From Schistosoma mansoni (Eukaryota > Platyhelminthes > Trematoda > Strigeidida > Schistosomatidae): a stretch of 64,000 nucleotides of DNA. Positions 35,201 through 43,400 of this stretch are shown piece after piece. Position 1 is the stretch's first letter. Each line of letters starts with the position of its first letter. Under the pieces are notes generated by a model. That model made no database searches. It was not told the DNA's origin and was given only the letters and a program-made list of their open reading frames with translations. Position numbers and translations under genes: made by a program. The stretch lies in the NCBI RefSeq assembly GCF_000237925.1, contig NC_031496.1:5315340-5379339 (forward strand), read 5' to 3'.

Positions 35201-37311
35201 CAAAGTCAGTCAATCAGTATACTTTCAAAATACAACTACTTTTTGAAGTTTGTGACCAATTTTCACAGGCAGATCGCAGTGTATCCTGACCGGATTTGAT
35301 GACATAATAAAAGTTTGTCAAGTGAATAACAATTTCTTCCGCAACACAAAGCAGTATGGTGAAAACAAGTTGGTAGGCGCTTTTTGTGAAAGTCGGTCTG
35401 ACTAAGGCGAAATTGTGCACTTTAGATAGTTAATTACACGAGATCCTCAATAATTAATAAGTTAATGTTGTCGAAAGTTTTGAAGGTATAGATTTCATTA
35501 GCCTAATGGTCGGACACACGAAGAGCACCATATATTTTATTTACAACTTCATAGGATATTTCGATGTGAAAAAGAACAATTTCATGGTTTTTCTGAAGCT
35601 CCCAAACTTTTAGAAAATCTATTAATTCAACGGCAGCCTACGACAGGGAGCTTCACTTTTAGGGTTTCAAAGGAAGAGTCCAACGACTATCTTTAAGAGG
35701 TTGTACCTTAAAGATGACTGTGGCCTAAAATTGCACTGCGCAACAGTTCTATGCAGTAACTTCAAATTAATTTGTGTACTGGACCAAACCGACTGTGTAA
35801 GCATTAATACTATCGTTATTATCAAAACTTATATCGGCATGTGAGGAAAATTAAAGTGGTCACTATGACACCAACGTCAATGTGAAACTAAACGTAAGGA
35901 CACAGTTAAAAAAGAATGAATGGAACTTTGGAATGAAAAGTGCATCTGGGCCGCCATAGCTAATTTCAAATCCCTCTGCCCTAGTTTACTAACCACGGAT
36001 TATGGTACTAACCGGTAAATCTGAAACCCTCTAACAGGACAATCAACCTAATTAGCCGATTTATTCTGTTTATTTGGTACTTGAAGTCTAAATTTAGCAT
36101 CAATTATTCAGAGGTTACACCATACATGAATAATGATATGAAGAAACCTCTGATTAAGTGCCAACAATTCACACATAATATTTGACTCTGGGGCCCCTTT
36201 ATTACAGTGACAGTGAACTGCTGTACTTAATAATCACTCTCTAATAGATAAACGGGCATTTTAAACGCGAGATTGTCAGTTTTAAAAATGATGCATGCTT
36301 CTCCTATACACACCAGTATAAGTACAATAACTTTGGCCACTCCTAACAGTTCAGTAAAATCGATTATGAAACACAATTCCGACTTAAGATTACGTAGTTG
36401 GACTGATGAGCATGCCTGAGACACAAATGAAGCTTTTAGTGGAACTTCAGATAGTATAAAAGGCAGAGGAACATTTACATGGCCGCCAGCTACTCGACGT
36501 CAGTTGTTTCATCTGTTCACAATTTATTAAAAATATCTGGTGAATTACATTGGTCATTCGAAGTCAACATAATACTTAGAGTTGTTAGTTGAACCCAGTA
36601 TACCTAGATACCGAAGTATAAGTAGAAGCATAACAGAACGTCAGTGATCGTTCGTAATAGCTAATTTTAAATCAACGGCGTGACCAGTTGCATTATTTAA
36701 CCACAAAAATGAAGGTAACTAACCTTAGACCACGTGCCACCTTCAGTAGTGAAACCCTCACCATCTAACAGAAACCCGACTACTCCAATATTGTATTTTT
36801 TGCACAGAGTGTCAAGTTGTAACTTTTGTAGTGGTGGTAAGTTTGTATAAATAGCAAAATTTTCGAATATTATTATCCTGATACGTTCTTCTTGCGAAAT
36901 CGAATTCAGAAGATCTGAAATCTTACTCAGTTGAGCATGGTTCATTGAAATAACGTGATGTGGGATCAGCAAGACTTTTATAATATGAACCAGATATCTG
37001 CTCGTAGGTGAGGATTTCGAGAGTGTAAAAACTACTATGGAACTTTTACAGTCAATACAAGAATTTGACTGATGACGGACTTTAGTATATATGTTAATTT
37101 GAGTTCGGAATACACTTATGTTATGAGAATCACATTGATACCCAACAGATTTAATCAAAGTTGGCTTAAACTTATCAGATTTCCTTTTGAATGTCCATAT
37201 TCCTGGTAAGTCGGTATATTTCAGCTTTTGCAATCTCCAAATAAATGCAATTGAAATAGATAGTACCAGGAGTATTGTTATTAAAAAACGAATCCTGAGT
37301 TTTAAGTGCAT
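6653..37311 (-). CDS. NDST: Heparan-sulfate N-deacetylase/N-sulfotransferase, 13 exons
   Basis: Golgi type II enzyme that removes acetyl groups from GlcNAc of heparan sulfate and N-sulfates the product using PAPS. Thirteen minus-strand exons total 3006 nt (1001 aa). All 12 introns are GT-AG and all phases agree. Visible parts: signal anchor at residues ~7-26; deacetylase half with VDIDDVFV (368-375) and [16 protein letters not shown] and LPRQTCG blocks; [10 protein letters not shown]; the PAPS 5'-phosphosulfate loop GPQKTGST (667-674); the catalytic Glu pair in TFEELQFF (698/699); the 3'-phosphate loop ending RAYSWYQ (793); His in HRLAH (798); and two Cys bracketing the loop before [10 protein letters not shown]. 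Vertebrate NDSTs are about 870-880 aa, so this one is roughly 120 longer, mainly in the N-terminal half. Introns range from 490 to 5288 bp, and most of the longer ones hold transposons. The start ATG follows an in-frame TAG. Exon 3's 5' edge is the least certain boundary. Confidence 0.93.
7540..8117 (+). mobile_element. Tailed interspersed repeat (family also at 42.0 kb)
   Basis: Non-coding repeat of about 580 bp ending in an (AAAT)n-type tail, a hallmark of non-LTR retroposition. A reverse-oriented, 5'-shorter copy lies at 42011-42536. The two share long segments such as CCAAACCAATGGTGCACATG and a TCACACAAATCAAATGAGAT segment that can fold on itself. The tail abuts the truncated 3' side of the RTE at 8118. 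I do not recognise the family; it could be a LINE 3' end or a non-autonomous retroposon. Confidence 0.65.
8118..10521 (-). mobile_element. RTE-clade LINE, internally deleted, in NDST intron 12
   Basis: Minus-strand remnant of an RTE endonuclease/reverse transcriptase. In order it holds the end of the endonuclease domain ([11 protein letters not shown] near 10290), a linker, the RT domain ([20 protein letters not shown]) and the C-terminal domain ([20 protein letters not shown]). A piece between the endonuclease and the linker is missing near 10195. There are stops, the 5' end is truncated, and the last ~45 codons and 3' tail are lost at 8118. The YADD active-site motif has lost its two Asp (reads LEYAVLF). 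Its C-terminal part is almost identical to the copy at 25.9-28.9 kb. Confidence 0.88.
11236..11345 (-). CDS. NDST: NDST exon 12 (residues 881-916)
   Basis: 110 nt after tttcttttcag. [13 protein letters not shown] and MKIVQQF match the family's ILVLDGKLLRTEP and VQKFLG. It is too short to stand out as an open frame, but is confirmed by its phases (0 in, 2 out), which fit exons 11 and 13 exactly. Confidence 0.88.
12919..13179 (-). CDS. NDST: NDST exon 11 (residues 794-880)
   Basis: 261 nt. It begins HRLAHRDI (HQRAHDD in vertebrates) and contains [20 protein letters not shown], matching RCLVPGWYxxHIERWL. Confidence 0.92.
13751..14115 (-). CDS. NDST: NDST exon 10 (residues 672-793)
   Basis: 365 nt. 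It completes the GPQKTGST loop, then carries the TFEELQFF catalytic Glu segment, [19 protein letters not shown] and the 3'-phosphate-binding segment [14 protein letters not shown]. Together these form the core of the sulfotransferase fold. Confidence 0.94.
14163..14208. repeat. Compound (AT)n-(AG)n microsatellite
   Basis: About 14 AT units followed directly by 9 AG units, in NDST intron 9 just beyond the acceptor of exon 10. Confidence 0.95.
14440..14610 (+). mobile_element. tRNA-derived SINE with decayed hammerhead segment
   Basis: Single copy of the same SINE family as at 21.4 kb. An A-box-like segment (CAGTGGTCTAGAGG) and a B-box-like segment (GGGTTCAGTTCC) are followed by CTGAGGA and a GTCCAGTGCTTCCAGG block. 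The stem II partner strand is mutated, so the ribozyme fold is not preserved. It lies in NDST intron 9. Confidence 0.75.
14727..14747. repeat. (AT)n microsatellite
   Basis: About ten AT units in NDST intron 9, close to the donor side of exon 9. Confidence 0.9.
14856..15150 (-). CDS. NDST: NDST exon 9 (residues 574-671)
   Basis: 295 nt. It starts [21 protein letters not shown] and ends in the PAPS-binding loop GPQKT, which is completed across the intron by exon 10. This exon is the bridge from the deacetylase to the sulfotransferase domain. Confidence 0.94.
15895..16375 (-). mobile_element. Smα-type repeat with pol III boxes and partial hammerhead
   Basis: Read on the minus strand, it has a tRNA-like head with an A box (TGGCCGAGTGG) and B box (GGTTCGAGTCC) near 16210-16290, then a body ending in the known schistosome hammerhead region. 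On the plus strand that end reads GTCCCAAATAGGACGAAACG then CGCGTCCTGGATTCC. The CUGAUGA half of the catalytic core is absent at the edge near 15905, so the ribozyme is truncated. Two ~30-bp arms at about 16071-16103 and 16320-16352 are inverted copies of each other. Smα identity is from memory of the published repeat. Confidence 0.8.
16383..16690 (+). mobile_element. BEL/Pao LTR-retrotransposon fossil: integrase core fragment
   Basis: A fragment of about 300 bp with the integrase catalytic-core pattern of the BEL/Pao family ([22 protein letters not shown]). No LTR, gag, protease or reverse transcriptase was recognised next to it. It is a broken, isolated piece of an old element lying in NDST intron 8, directly beside the Smα repeat. 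Confidence 0.8.
17353..17481 (-). CDS. NDST: NDST exon 8 (residues 531-573)
   Basis: 129 nt. It begins [13 protein letters not shown] and ends [12 protein letters not shown], as in vertebrate NDSTs. It is separated from exon 7 by a 4.8-kb intron full of RTE and SINE copies. Confidence 0.92.
18336..20256 (+). mobile_element. 5'-truncated RTE LINE inserted into the RTE above
   Basis: Inner element. It starts inside the linker before the RT domain and runs through the RT, the C-terminal domain, the 3' UTR and a (TGAC)n tail ending at 20256. A 9-bp duplication ACACCTACC lies on each side (18326-18334 and 20257-20265). 5' truncation, a short-repeat tail and a target duplication are all expected of target-primed reverse transcription. 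It lacks the endonuclease domain, so it cannot move by itself. Confidence 0.88.
18515..20026 (+). CDS. RTE reverse transcriptase and C-terminal domain, open over 503 codons
   Basis: Longest open frame in the window, part of the inner RTE. It contains the RT motifs in order: [45 protein letters not shown] (first catalytic Asp), GIHQGCPLS and EYADDIVLF (catalytic Asp pair, intact). A long C-terminal region follows with [19 protein letters not shown] and [14 protein letters not shown]. The same frame stays open upstream of the first Met, so the Met is not a genuine start. The lack of stops suggests a fairly recent insertion. No endonuclease domain is present, so it is a truncated LINE product, not a host gene. 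Confidence 0.9.
   Translation: MFTPEIFKDGGPVLAARLTKVLCRIWELDVIPSDWSQSLIVPVYKKGQKSSCDNHRGISLTNIVSKILASIILGRLTKAREEQTRENQAGFRPGRGRIDQIFTLRQVLEHKHTFGRPTIVVFLDLKAAFDSVDREVLWQCLSLKGVPKKYINLIKALYSNTTGRVRAYGELSSELVTSSGIHQGCPLSSFLFNFVIEMLLEITLSSKSPGVELLPGDSLVDLEYADDIVLFGEDVDKMQSLLTTISNYAGMFGMRFSPSKCKMLLQGWVASTPEIMIGSEVVERVDCFTYLGSLISSCGLVCNEILARIQKARLAFANLHHLWCRRDIRLATKGRVYCAAVRSVLLYGSETWPIRVEDIRRLLVFDHRCLRSIARISWDHRVSNAVVRKRVLVKDGKSIDEVVKLHQLRWLGHVLRMPNHRLPRRAMFHGVGVGWKKARGGQIKTWHKSMKSLTSGLSHVGRCRLPGWDPRDDRNRWLETLNDMARNRLQWRRCIHSLCSVRF
21054..21572. mobile_element. Palindromic double SINE with hammerhead segments
   Basis: Two copies of a tRNA-derived SINE in head-to-head inverted order. The left arm is about 186 bp (21054-21239, reverse), the spacer about 125 bp, and the right arm about 208 bp (21365-21572, forward). 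The outer ends are perfect inverted copies (CATAGTTGAAAGCGTGAG and its complement). Each arm has A-box and B-box pol III segments (right arm GGGTTCGAATCTCGC) followed by a hammerhead region. The left arm's hammerhead is damaged in stem II and around the cleavage site; the right arm's is intact. The same composite is found at 63.26 kb. It lies in NDST intron 7. Confidence 0.85.
21475..21518 (+). ncRNA. Hammerhead ribozyme, intact core
   Basis: All elements of the hammerhead consensus are present in 44 nt. Stem I is CACTG/CAGTG. The core is CTGAGGA (CUGANGA). Stem II is GTCC/GGAC closed by a 7-nt loop. GAAA follows, then a minimal stem III (AC/GT closed by GGCC), and the cleavage triplet GTC at 21511-21513. 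The tiny stem III resembles that of schistosome Smα ribozymes, but the arms differ from Smα. Self-cleavage is predicted, not shown. Confidence 0.82.
22314..22499 (-). CDS. NDST: NDST exon 7 (residues 469-530)
   Basis: 186 nt, phase 0 on both sides. It contains [14 protein letters not shown] and LYEAWRTV, both near-invariant in NDSTs. Confidence 0.93.
22990..23102 (-). CDS. NDST: NDST exon 6 (residues 431-468)
   Basis: 113 nt after the acceptor tttttttccag. It contains [15 protein letters not shown], which corresponds to FWWFPHMWSHMQPHL in vertebrates. Confidence 0.92.
23334..24088 (+). mobile_element. 5'-end fragment of an SR2-like RTE LINE in NDST intron 5
   Basis: The fragment carries the 5' UTR and the first part of the apurinic-endonuclease-like domain ([29 protein letters not shown]), then stops abruptly after LRERNE. 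The encoded 118 or so residues up to that point are identical to the minus copy at 60.8-61.4 kb. It runs antisense to NDST and makes up most of the 1014-bp intron. LINE copies usually keep the 3' end and lose the 5' end; this one is the reverse. Confidence 0.88.
24117..24243 (-). CDS. NDST: NDST exon 5 (residues 389-430)
   Basis: 127 nt, with [15 protein letters not shown] matching the family's FTFNLGFSGxFY. The donor C|gtaagt lies about 28 bp from the edge of an intronic RTE fragment. Confidence 0.92.
25631..25728 (-). CDS. NDST: NDST exon 4 (residues 356-388)
   Basis: 98 nt between ttattcaag and gtaagt. It carries [12 protein letters not shown], the most conserved block of the deacetylase half (DIDDIFV in vertebrates). 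Confidence 0.92.
25933..28921 (+). mobile_element. RTE LINE with 5' UTR and 3' tail, internally deleted, in NDST intron 3
   Basis: Copy of about 3.0 kb with both ends: a 5' leader from 25933, an endonuclease frame at 26431-27207 ([20 protein letters not shown]), part of the linker, the last part of the RT domain and the whole C-terminal domain (to 28739). A 3' UTR and GACTGACTG tail end near 28920. About 1 kb between the linker and AAFDSV is missing near 27598. The active-site motif reads LEYAVLF, a 9-nt in-frame loss of the Asp-Asp-Ile codons relative to the copy at 18.5 kb. Several stops and frame changes make it inactive. Confidence 0.9.
28922..30816. other. NDST intron 3, 5' part: no further feature
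   Basis: AT-rich intronic sequence downstream of the RTE. No exon or repeat was recognised. Confidence 0.5.
31017..31185 (-). CDS. NDST: NDST exon 3 (residues 300-355)
   Basis: 169 nt. It contains [14 protein letters not shown], nearly identical to the family block [14 protein letters not shown]. The donor AAAG|gtattt leaves one base that joins exon 4 to make Ala. The acceptor ctctaaag|AAT was chosen because it is pyrimidine-rich and keeps phase 0. The open frame continues upstream to 31248, so a slightly earlier start is possible. Confidence 0.78.
32775..33061. mobile_element. Merlin-type MITE with 9-bp target duplication
   Basis: A 287-bp non-coding element with terminal inverted repeats (GTGAGACTATAATTCATGGA at the left; the right end, complemented, reads GGCGAGACTATAACTTATTG). 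Direct repeats GAAACCTTA lie immediately outside both ends (32766-32774 and 33062-33070). The ends match those of the Merlin copy at 38.7 kb. It lies in NDST intron 2. Confidence 0.85.
34380..34688 (-). CDS. NDST: NDST exon 2 (residues 197-299)
   Basis: 309 nt, phase 0 on both sides. It begins [11 protein letters not shown], matching the KGxPLFxHS block of animal NDSTs. The rest is poorly conserved and accounts for part of the extra length of this protein. Confidence 0.82.
36724..37311 (-). CDS. NDST: NDST exon 1 (residues 1-196)
   Basis: 588 nt, phase 0 at the donor AAG|gttagt. It encodes the short cytoplasmic tail, the hydrophobic anchor [18 protein letters not shown], a variable stem with Cys residues, and the start of the conserved lumenal domain ([20 protein letters not shown]). 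Confidence 0.92.
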
Positions 37312-38712
37312 TCTTATTACGAAGTAGGAATAGAATCCTTTAGGACATTTCTATATCCTGGTATTAAATACCCAGCAATATAAGCCAACAGAAACTCGAC
37401 TACAGGAGTAACCTAAAACACAAAATGCAAATCAGCGATTTAAGTTTAAGAAAATGGATTCAGAACCAGCGAAATTAGTTTAAAATAACATCAAAAAGAG
37501 CAAACAAATTTAAATTGCAAACATTAAATTAATTTCGTATCTAAAAAGTCGTATCAACAAAGAAAACATAGTTAACTATTAGTAATGATAGCAATAATAA
37601 GTAGAATAGTTCTACCACCGAAGGTTAATGAGAATACATAGTGATTATGTAAATATTGTTTAATTTGATAGTTGGTAGTGAACTGTTGCTCTGACTTGCC
37701 ATGGTATATTCTAAGGTATTACTGCTTAAGCACTAGTGTCCGATTTTCATGAACGCATGATTACGTTACCAGCTTTTCATTACTTACATGAAATCATTAG
37801 GCTATGCAGAGACTGTGTGGAATATCTACAGCTACTAAGAATTGAACAACTTCCTGAGCTGAGCATTTAATGGGATAAATTTCCATTGAAGTTTAGTCCC
37901 ATCACAAAAAACAAAAAGTTGTTGTATTCCTGTCAAGTTAAAGAACGTGAAATTATAAGTTCTTCATATTGTTATGATGACCCAAAAACCAACTGAAACA
38001 CTGCCACAAACCCTCCTCTATATTTAAAAGTCGGTAATTACTTGACAGAGAAAAAAGTAAACCTGTTCTACTCCGACGACTTTATGAGACTTTGCGGACG
38101 ACCTTGAGATGGTCGAAAAAGTCAATTAAAGTGCAACTTTCATATATTAGCACTGTAAAACGGAAAAAAACAAAAAAAAATCAAAGTGTCCGTTTTAACG
38201 GTAGAAGGATAAGACTACAATTTATGGACAAACCAATCAAACTTGCTATAGCAAGTCATTGACGTCGGCGTAAAATTTAGTCCCCCATATGGCTAAATAG
38301 CATCTTGGAATTATAGCTGATGCCCGCTTGTGATGAAAGCCCTGATTTTAGTTCATAACCACTCAATTCAACCGTAAATCCGTTTCCTCATGCCTTACAC
38401 TAATCTACAAACCTCATTAAACCCTCGCAAGTAGGACATCCTGAAGGTCATTGAAGCATTGCCCAAAAGTCTCCAATAAACTGTAGTCTTACCCGATCAA
38501 CAAAGAAAAACAATAAAAAATAACATTAAAATAACAGCTTGCATCTGAATAATAATATACACTCATGTGGCAAATAATACTCGGTAGCAAGACAAAATTT
38601 CAAGTAACGTATAAAGGGTCACGATAGTGTTTTGAGTCAGGCCTAACTTGAAATACTACCCATACAGTTTTCGACATCAAATGACACCGGCTAAAATGTA
38701 AAGAGGTCATAA
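37312..38712. other. NDST 5' flank with a lone Merlin-like end
   Basis: The region upstream of the NDST start should hold its promoter and 5' UTR, but no element could be named. Near 38212-38230 the sequence GACTACAATTTATGGAC resembles a Merlin terminal repeat. No matching partner was found other than the right end of the element at 38.7-39.5 kb. Confidence 0.45.
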
Positions 38713-39487
38713 GGCGAGACTATAATTTATGGACGAGTCAATCAGAAGCGTTCGAGGGATTTCAAGGTCACGGCGCCAACTTCAATACCTGATGTTCATG
38801 CTCGGTCGACTCACAGAGGAATTTAGAGAAGACGTGACAATTAGGCGGCTACAATAAATGGGACTACTAAGAAACTTCTTTGTTTGTAATTGAGGTAATC
38901 AAATGACTTGTAGACCTTGTGCAGACTACCGTGATGTTATCTTTCGATGCAACATATGTTGGAGGAAGACGTTTGCTAGAATAGGAACCTTTTTCTCTCG
39001 ATCCAGATTGAGACTAAGCCATATTATAATAATTGCCGCGAACTGTATAATGAAAGCACCAGTAACATTGACTGCAACATTCGCAGATGTTACTGAAGCT
39101 TCGGCTGTTCACTGGTATGTGTATTGCAGGGATATGTTCACAATAAAAATGACAAATTTACACAATCGGAGTACACACAAACAATATTGAAGCTATGTGG
39201 TCGAGGCTGAGAAAGTTTTTGCGACCTTACCATTTCTCCAGAGACCGACTATTATGGAGCCATATAGATGAGTTCCTCTACCTTATGCATTACGATTTTA
39301 GAACCTTTGAATCTCTTTCTAACCTTGACAAGTTTTTGGACCATGTAAAAGAAGTGTATCCACTTTAATTCCTTGGTTTTTTATAATATGTTTTTTTCAC
39401 TCTATACTGACTGTTTCCTGATTAGCTAATATTTCTCGCGATCACTTGAGATTCGTTCAAAGGTCGTCCATAAATTATAGTTTCGCC
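38713..39487 (+). mobile_element. Merlin DNA transposon, internally deleted
   Basis: Terminal inverted repeats GGCGAGACTATAATTTATGG at 38713 and its near-complement at 39463-39487 bound 775 bp. Inside are the N-terminal part of an IS1016/Merlin-type transposase at 38903-39153 (CNICWRK, MKAPVTLTATFADV, VHWYVYCRDM) and, in another frame, its C-terminal part at 39155-39368 (NNIEAMWSRLRKFLRPYHF, WSHIDEFLY). The block between them, which holds the first two acidic catalytic residues, is missing; the last catalytic Glu (NNIE) remains. It is therefore a non-autonomous deletion derivative. Confidence 0.87.
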
Positions 39488-41499
39488 GATTAGGACAATG
39501 TATTAAGAGCAAGGCTGTAGTTTTGAGTTGGGCCAGGGAATTAGTTTTGGCGTTATCATCACGAACTGACTTCAGTTATAGTTCAATGCTTTGCCAACCC
39601 TCTGTTTGCAAACTGAATAAACCTCGGGCTGTGCCTCTGAGAAGGAGCTGGAAAGTCAGAATACTAAATGTATCATCACGAAAGACGACTACGGGTTAAA
39701 ATACAGGATTTTCAGGAAGAATTTGCCATGAGAGCAAGTAATTTTCATTGATTTCATTGAGCATCACCATAAACTAACCTTCTGAATGAGCAATAAATAT
39801 CTTCATTGATCCCCAGCATTTTAAGATTCAGTTACTGTCAGTCCTCATCTTGTTATTAGTAACATACGAGTTCTTATCACTGAAATGTGAGACTCGATTA
39901 CTTGGCTGGATTTGCCACTGGAGTATATCTCTCGATGAGTTGCATATAAGTTCTCTGATCAATTAGCGTTCAACTAAATGCATCTGACAAATTAAAGGTC
40001 TCGACCCAACCAATCAATTATTCAGTAGGTTTAAATTAAAAGTCACTCCTATGTTAACGTGTAACAATGATTGAACCGTAGCTAAGCAATAAGAAGCGGG
40101 TGCAAAGAATTCGACGCTTATGGAAACTCGTGACAAAGATATAGAGATACGGTTGATCATTTTGAATGCCGCGCAGTATTTAAGGAACTATCTTAATTCT
40201 GATTGGCTCACTTGAGGCCGTCAGCATATCATGACTTTCCTGTATTAAGATAATAAGAAAACTTATAAATGCTAATGTCGATTATTTACGCTGGAGACCA
40301 AAGATCTGTAATCTAGAAATGAAAGTACAAGACGATTGTGACCTGGACTTAACCAATCAAATTCAGTGTAACGACAAATGTATATCGCCGGAAATTTAAA
40401 ATACAGTGCCTCTTGTCAGGCGGTTCAAGGTCGGTAAAACGAGACGGCGGACGGCTTTGTAAGGTTCTGACTTTTTTTACCGTTCCGTTAAGTTATACGC
40501 TATCGTCAAGTAAGTGATAATTTGCTCTGAATCTACTTCCAACAGAGTTTAAAATTTGGTCATTCAAAGCCGTCGGTATAGTAAACTTTTACCGCTAAAA
40601 AAAGTCAAATTAACACCGTATAGCAAGAAAGTGGCGAAATTACGAAAGTCTTACGCACAATATGCTGTCACTAGAAACAGCATGCGAAAAGTTCTGAAAA
40701 TCATTACAAGTATTCGCTGTTAACAGCTGTAGATAGTATACAGTATTTTCAATATCTTCACCCAGGCAAGCAATAAAGGGAAATAAAGACGAACGAGGGG
40801 GAATGAAGGGAACAACAGCGTCAATAGAGCGAAAAGTCGACTTTTCACTCTTGACGTCGGTTGTTGAATGGAAATGTCGATTTTTTTCCCTTAACGTCTT
40901 GTATTTGAGGTAATTTGTGGGCCAACATATGTAAAGTATGCCGTTTGGATATGTCGCTCCCTGTACTGACATTTTCATATTGCTCTACAAAACGACGTAT
41001 TGTTAAATGGCGATTGAGAACAATTATCATTATTACGTGTCTAAATATTCAAATACAGGGGACTTCCTGAGATGTATATATACAAACTCTGTTGTTCGTT
41101 TATCCAAATTATCCGGACATGCTTGCTGTAAATCACAAATAGCCTACAACATGCAAGTAAGTGGCGTGCACTCTTTGCTTATATTCATTATCACTAATTA
41201 CCTCGTTTGTCCTCCAAGACGAATTCAGTAAAAGTCCGTGAGAGTGTTCGTAGACATAGGGCAATAGTGAAACTGTCAAGCGTGCTTGATTGTCATAGAT
41301 CGACATATGACCGAAATTGGAATAAGATGCGAACGACTTTCATATAAAAAAATAATTTGCCTCCGTTTAGCTAACTTATTGATGAAAGCACGATCAACGG
41401 TAATTGGCTATATCAGTGATTTATGTCGCATTATTATCAGTCAATACGGAATTTAGTTGTAATGAGAATCTATCAACTGGGATAGCTGCCGGTAGTCAC
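39488..41499. other. Intergenic, nothing recognised
   Basis: No host exon or named repeat was seen. Overlapping minus-strand open frames at 40640-41030 have no known motif. An imperfect inverted match (GACTTTTTTTACCG near 40470 and its near-complement near 40600) may be the trace of a small transposon but was not resolved. Confidence 0.4.
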
Positions 41500-43400
41500 G
41501 ACAATGAAAGACGACTAGATGATAATGGCACGTGAAAAAGTGGGTTCGTTCATTCATTTCGTGCAAGATGTAATGGCATTTGCCTATATTTACGAACGTC
41601 CTCAAACCGAAAAGAACAGATCAACACGACATTTGATGATAAACAGCTGTTTGAGCATCAGAGATGCTGATCGCATTCTGAATGTGTTTCGGGATCTTGT
41701 TCCTGACCTAAGAAGCGGCATCAGAAATGTGCTGTGGACATGCACAGGTGTTTAACCGAAGTTCATCAGCAGTGGGGTTTACTAATATCTCTGACTGAAA
41801 AACAATCTGCTAATATATGTTGGACTTTGGTTGTGTACTTGTGATTTTGATGCGTTGTATTCGCACGCCAGCGTAGATGGACTTTCCGTTTCATAGAGTT
41901 CTAGTCAACAGTTACGGTCTATATGAGAACTCATCGTTGCCCTAATTTTAGTGACTTGTTCATGGTAGGTACAACGAACTATATAGTCAGAAGTTGACAA
42001 AATATCTGCGAACTTTTATTTGTTTTTATTTATTTAAACACATAAATATTGGTACAAGGAAGCAACAGATACATATACGCCACACAAATCTCATTTGATT
42101 TGTGTGAGGGCTGTGATACTGCCCTGGTGCCCAAGCCGAAGCAGATGGTTTTCTTAGGGGACCACTCGCCGAGCTTTTGACCTAAAAATCTGATCGACTA
42201 GGCAGTGGAGCATCATGAGGAGATGCAATCTCATGGTAGCCGGTGAGCAACGATTGATTCATACGCCATTTGTTACTTTAGGATACTGGAGCCCATGTGC
42301 ACCATTGGTTTGGAATCAGGGTTTTCCAACTCCCCTAGGTAAACTTTCCGTGTCCACCAACCCGGTTAAAGCACCGGACATTCGCTTTTCGTCCTCTCAC
42401 TTTTGTGAACAACAGTAATGCCACGAGAAGGCAGTGAGTAGGATTTTTTGGCAGAGGCTATATATTCGCTGGCCATGTGAGAGCATTACTAGAGGGGGAG
42501 CAGACTATCCACTCCCGGCCGTACCAGGGCATTCGAAGGGCACCACTTCAGAACTGAAAGAATTAATGGATGTGAGTCTTCTAAGTGTTAAGTTCATCAA
42601 ATACATAGCCATTAACCTGGTAGCTGTAATGCATGATGGACTTCCTCGTTTAGATGTTGGATACACTGCTAATCACGATGGGAAAGCAGGTTGTGATACG
42701 TTTGTTGTAGTGGGTCGGCACCTTGATGGAAAGATGGTCTTTTCAAATGATAAATATGCATCGAGGACTGATGACAGCTTTCGTCAGTGGTTTCAACCCC
42801 TTCACCGTCAAGGCCATTCCGATTTCGAAACATTTGATACTATTATGATCCTAATTTTTCCTTTAGGTCCAGTGCACATGTTACACTTAGGTGTTTCGAA
42901 GAAACTAATTAATCTATGAATAGATTTATCGCACAAACAACTAAGCAACATGAAAAAATATGTAGTTCGCGATTTAGATAAGTTCGTATCAAGCTGTAAG
43001 CCAAGTACTCCTCCCGACTTTCATCTAAATGTCGAAACATTAGACTACGTTTCATTATTGAAAGAGACATTAACCACTGTTCCTTCTTTAATTAGGCCCT
43101 GTAATTCCTCAACATTGTGTACCAGAACCCTCGCACCTTAATTTCAAGCGTTTAGCATTAGCGACCTATTTCGTGGCGCATCGAAGGTTACATAAAAGCG
43201 CGACGGAATCGGTTGAAACTGATATACTTAACATTCTCAAGGAATATGAGAGGTGTTATGAACAGGAAAACTCAGTCTATAATGTGAATTTGTTGAAGAC
43301 CTACCCAATAGCGTTATTTCACATGAGGCTTAAGACTCTTTGTCTGCCTTCCCATTCGAGTTTTATATGAAGCATATTACATGACACCAACCTGAGAGTT
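41500..43400 (+). mobile_element. CACTA-like (CMC) transposase remnant, split by another repeat
   Basis: Decayed transposase coding pieces. A piece before 41755 (CLSIRDADRILNVF) is followed, after the repeat at 42011-42536, by 42560-43140. That part contains GKAGCDTFVVVGRHLDGKMV, TDDSFRQWFQ and FPLGPVHMLHLGVSKKLINL, close to the FPxDYMHLVCLGVxKxLL block of CACTA/CMC transposases (a schistosome CACTA has been described). Several stops are present. The DYMH position reads GPVHM, so a likely key Asp is gone. No terminal repeats were located. The assignment is by remembered motif. Confidence 0.6.
42011..42536 (-). mobile_element. Tailed interspersed repeat inserted in the CACTA-like remnant
   Basis: Reverse-oriented copy of the family at 7540-8117, truncated at its 5' side. 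The AT-rich tail lies at its left edge (ATTTATTTAAACACATAAAT). It separates two parts of the transposase remnant and so inserted later. Confidence 0.7.
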
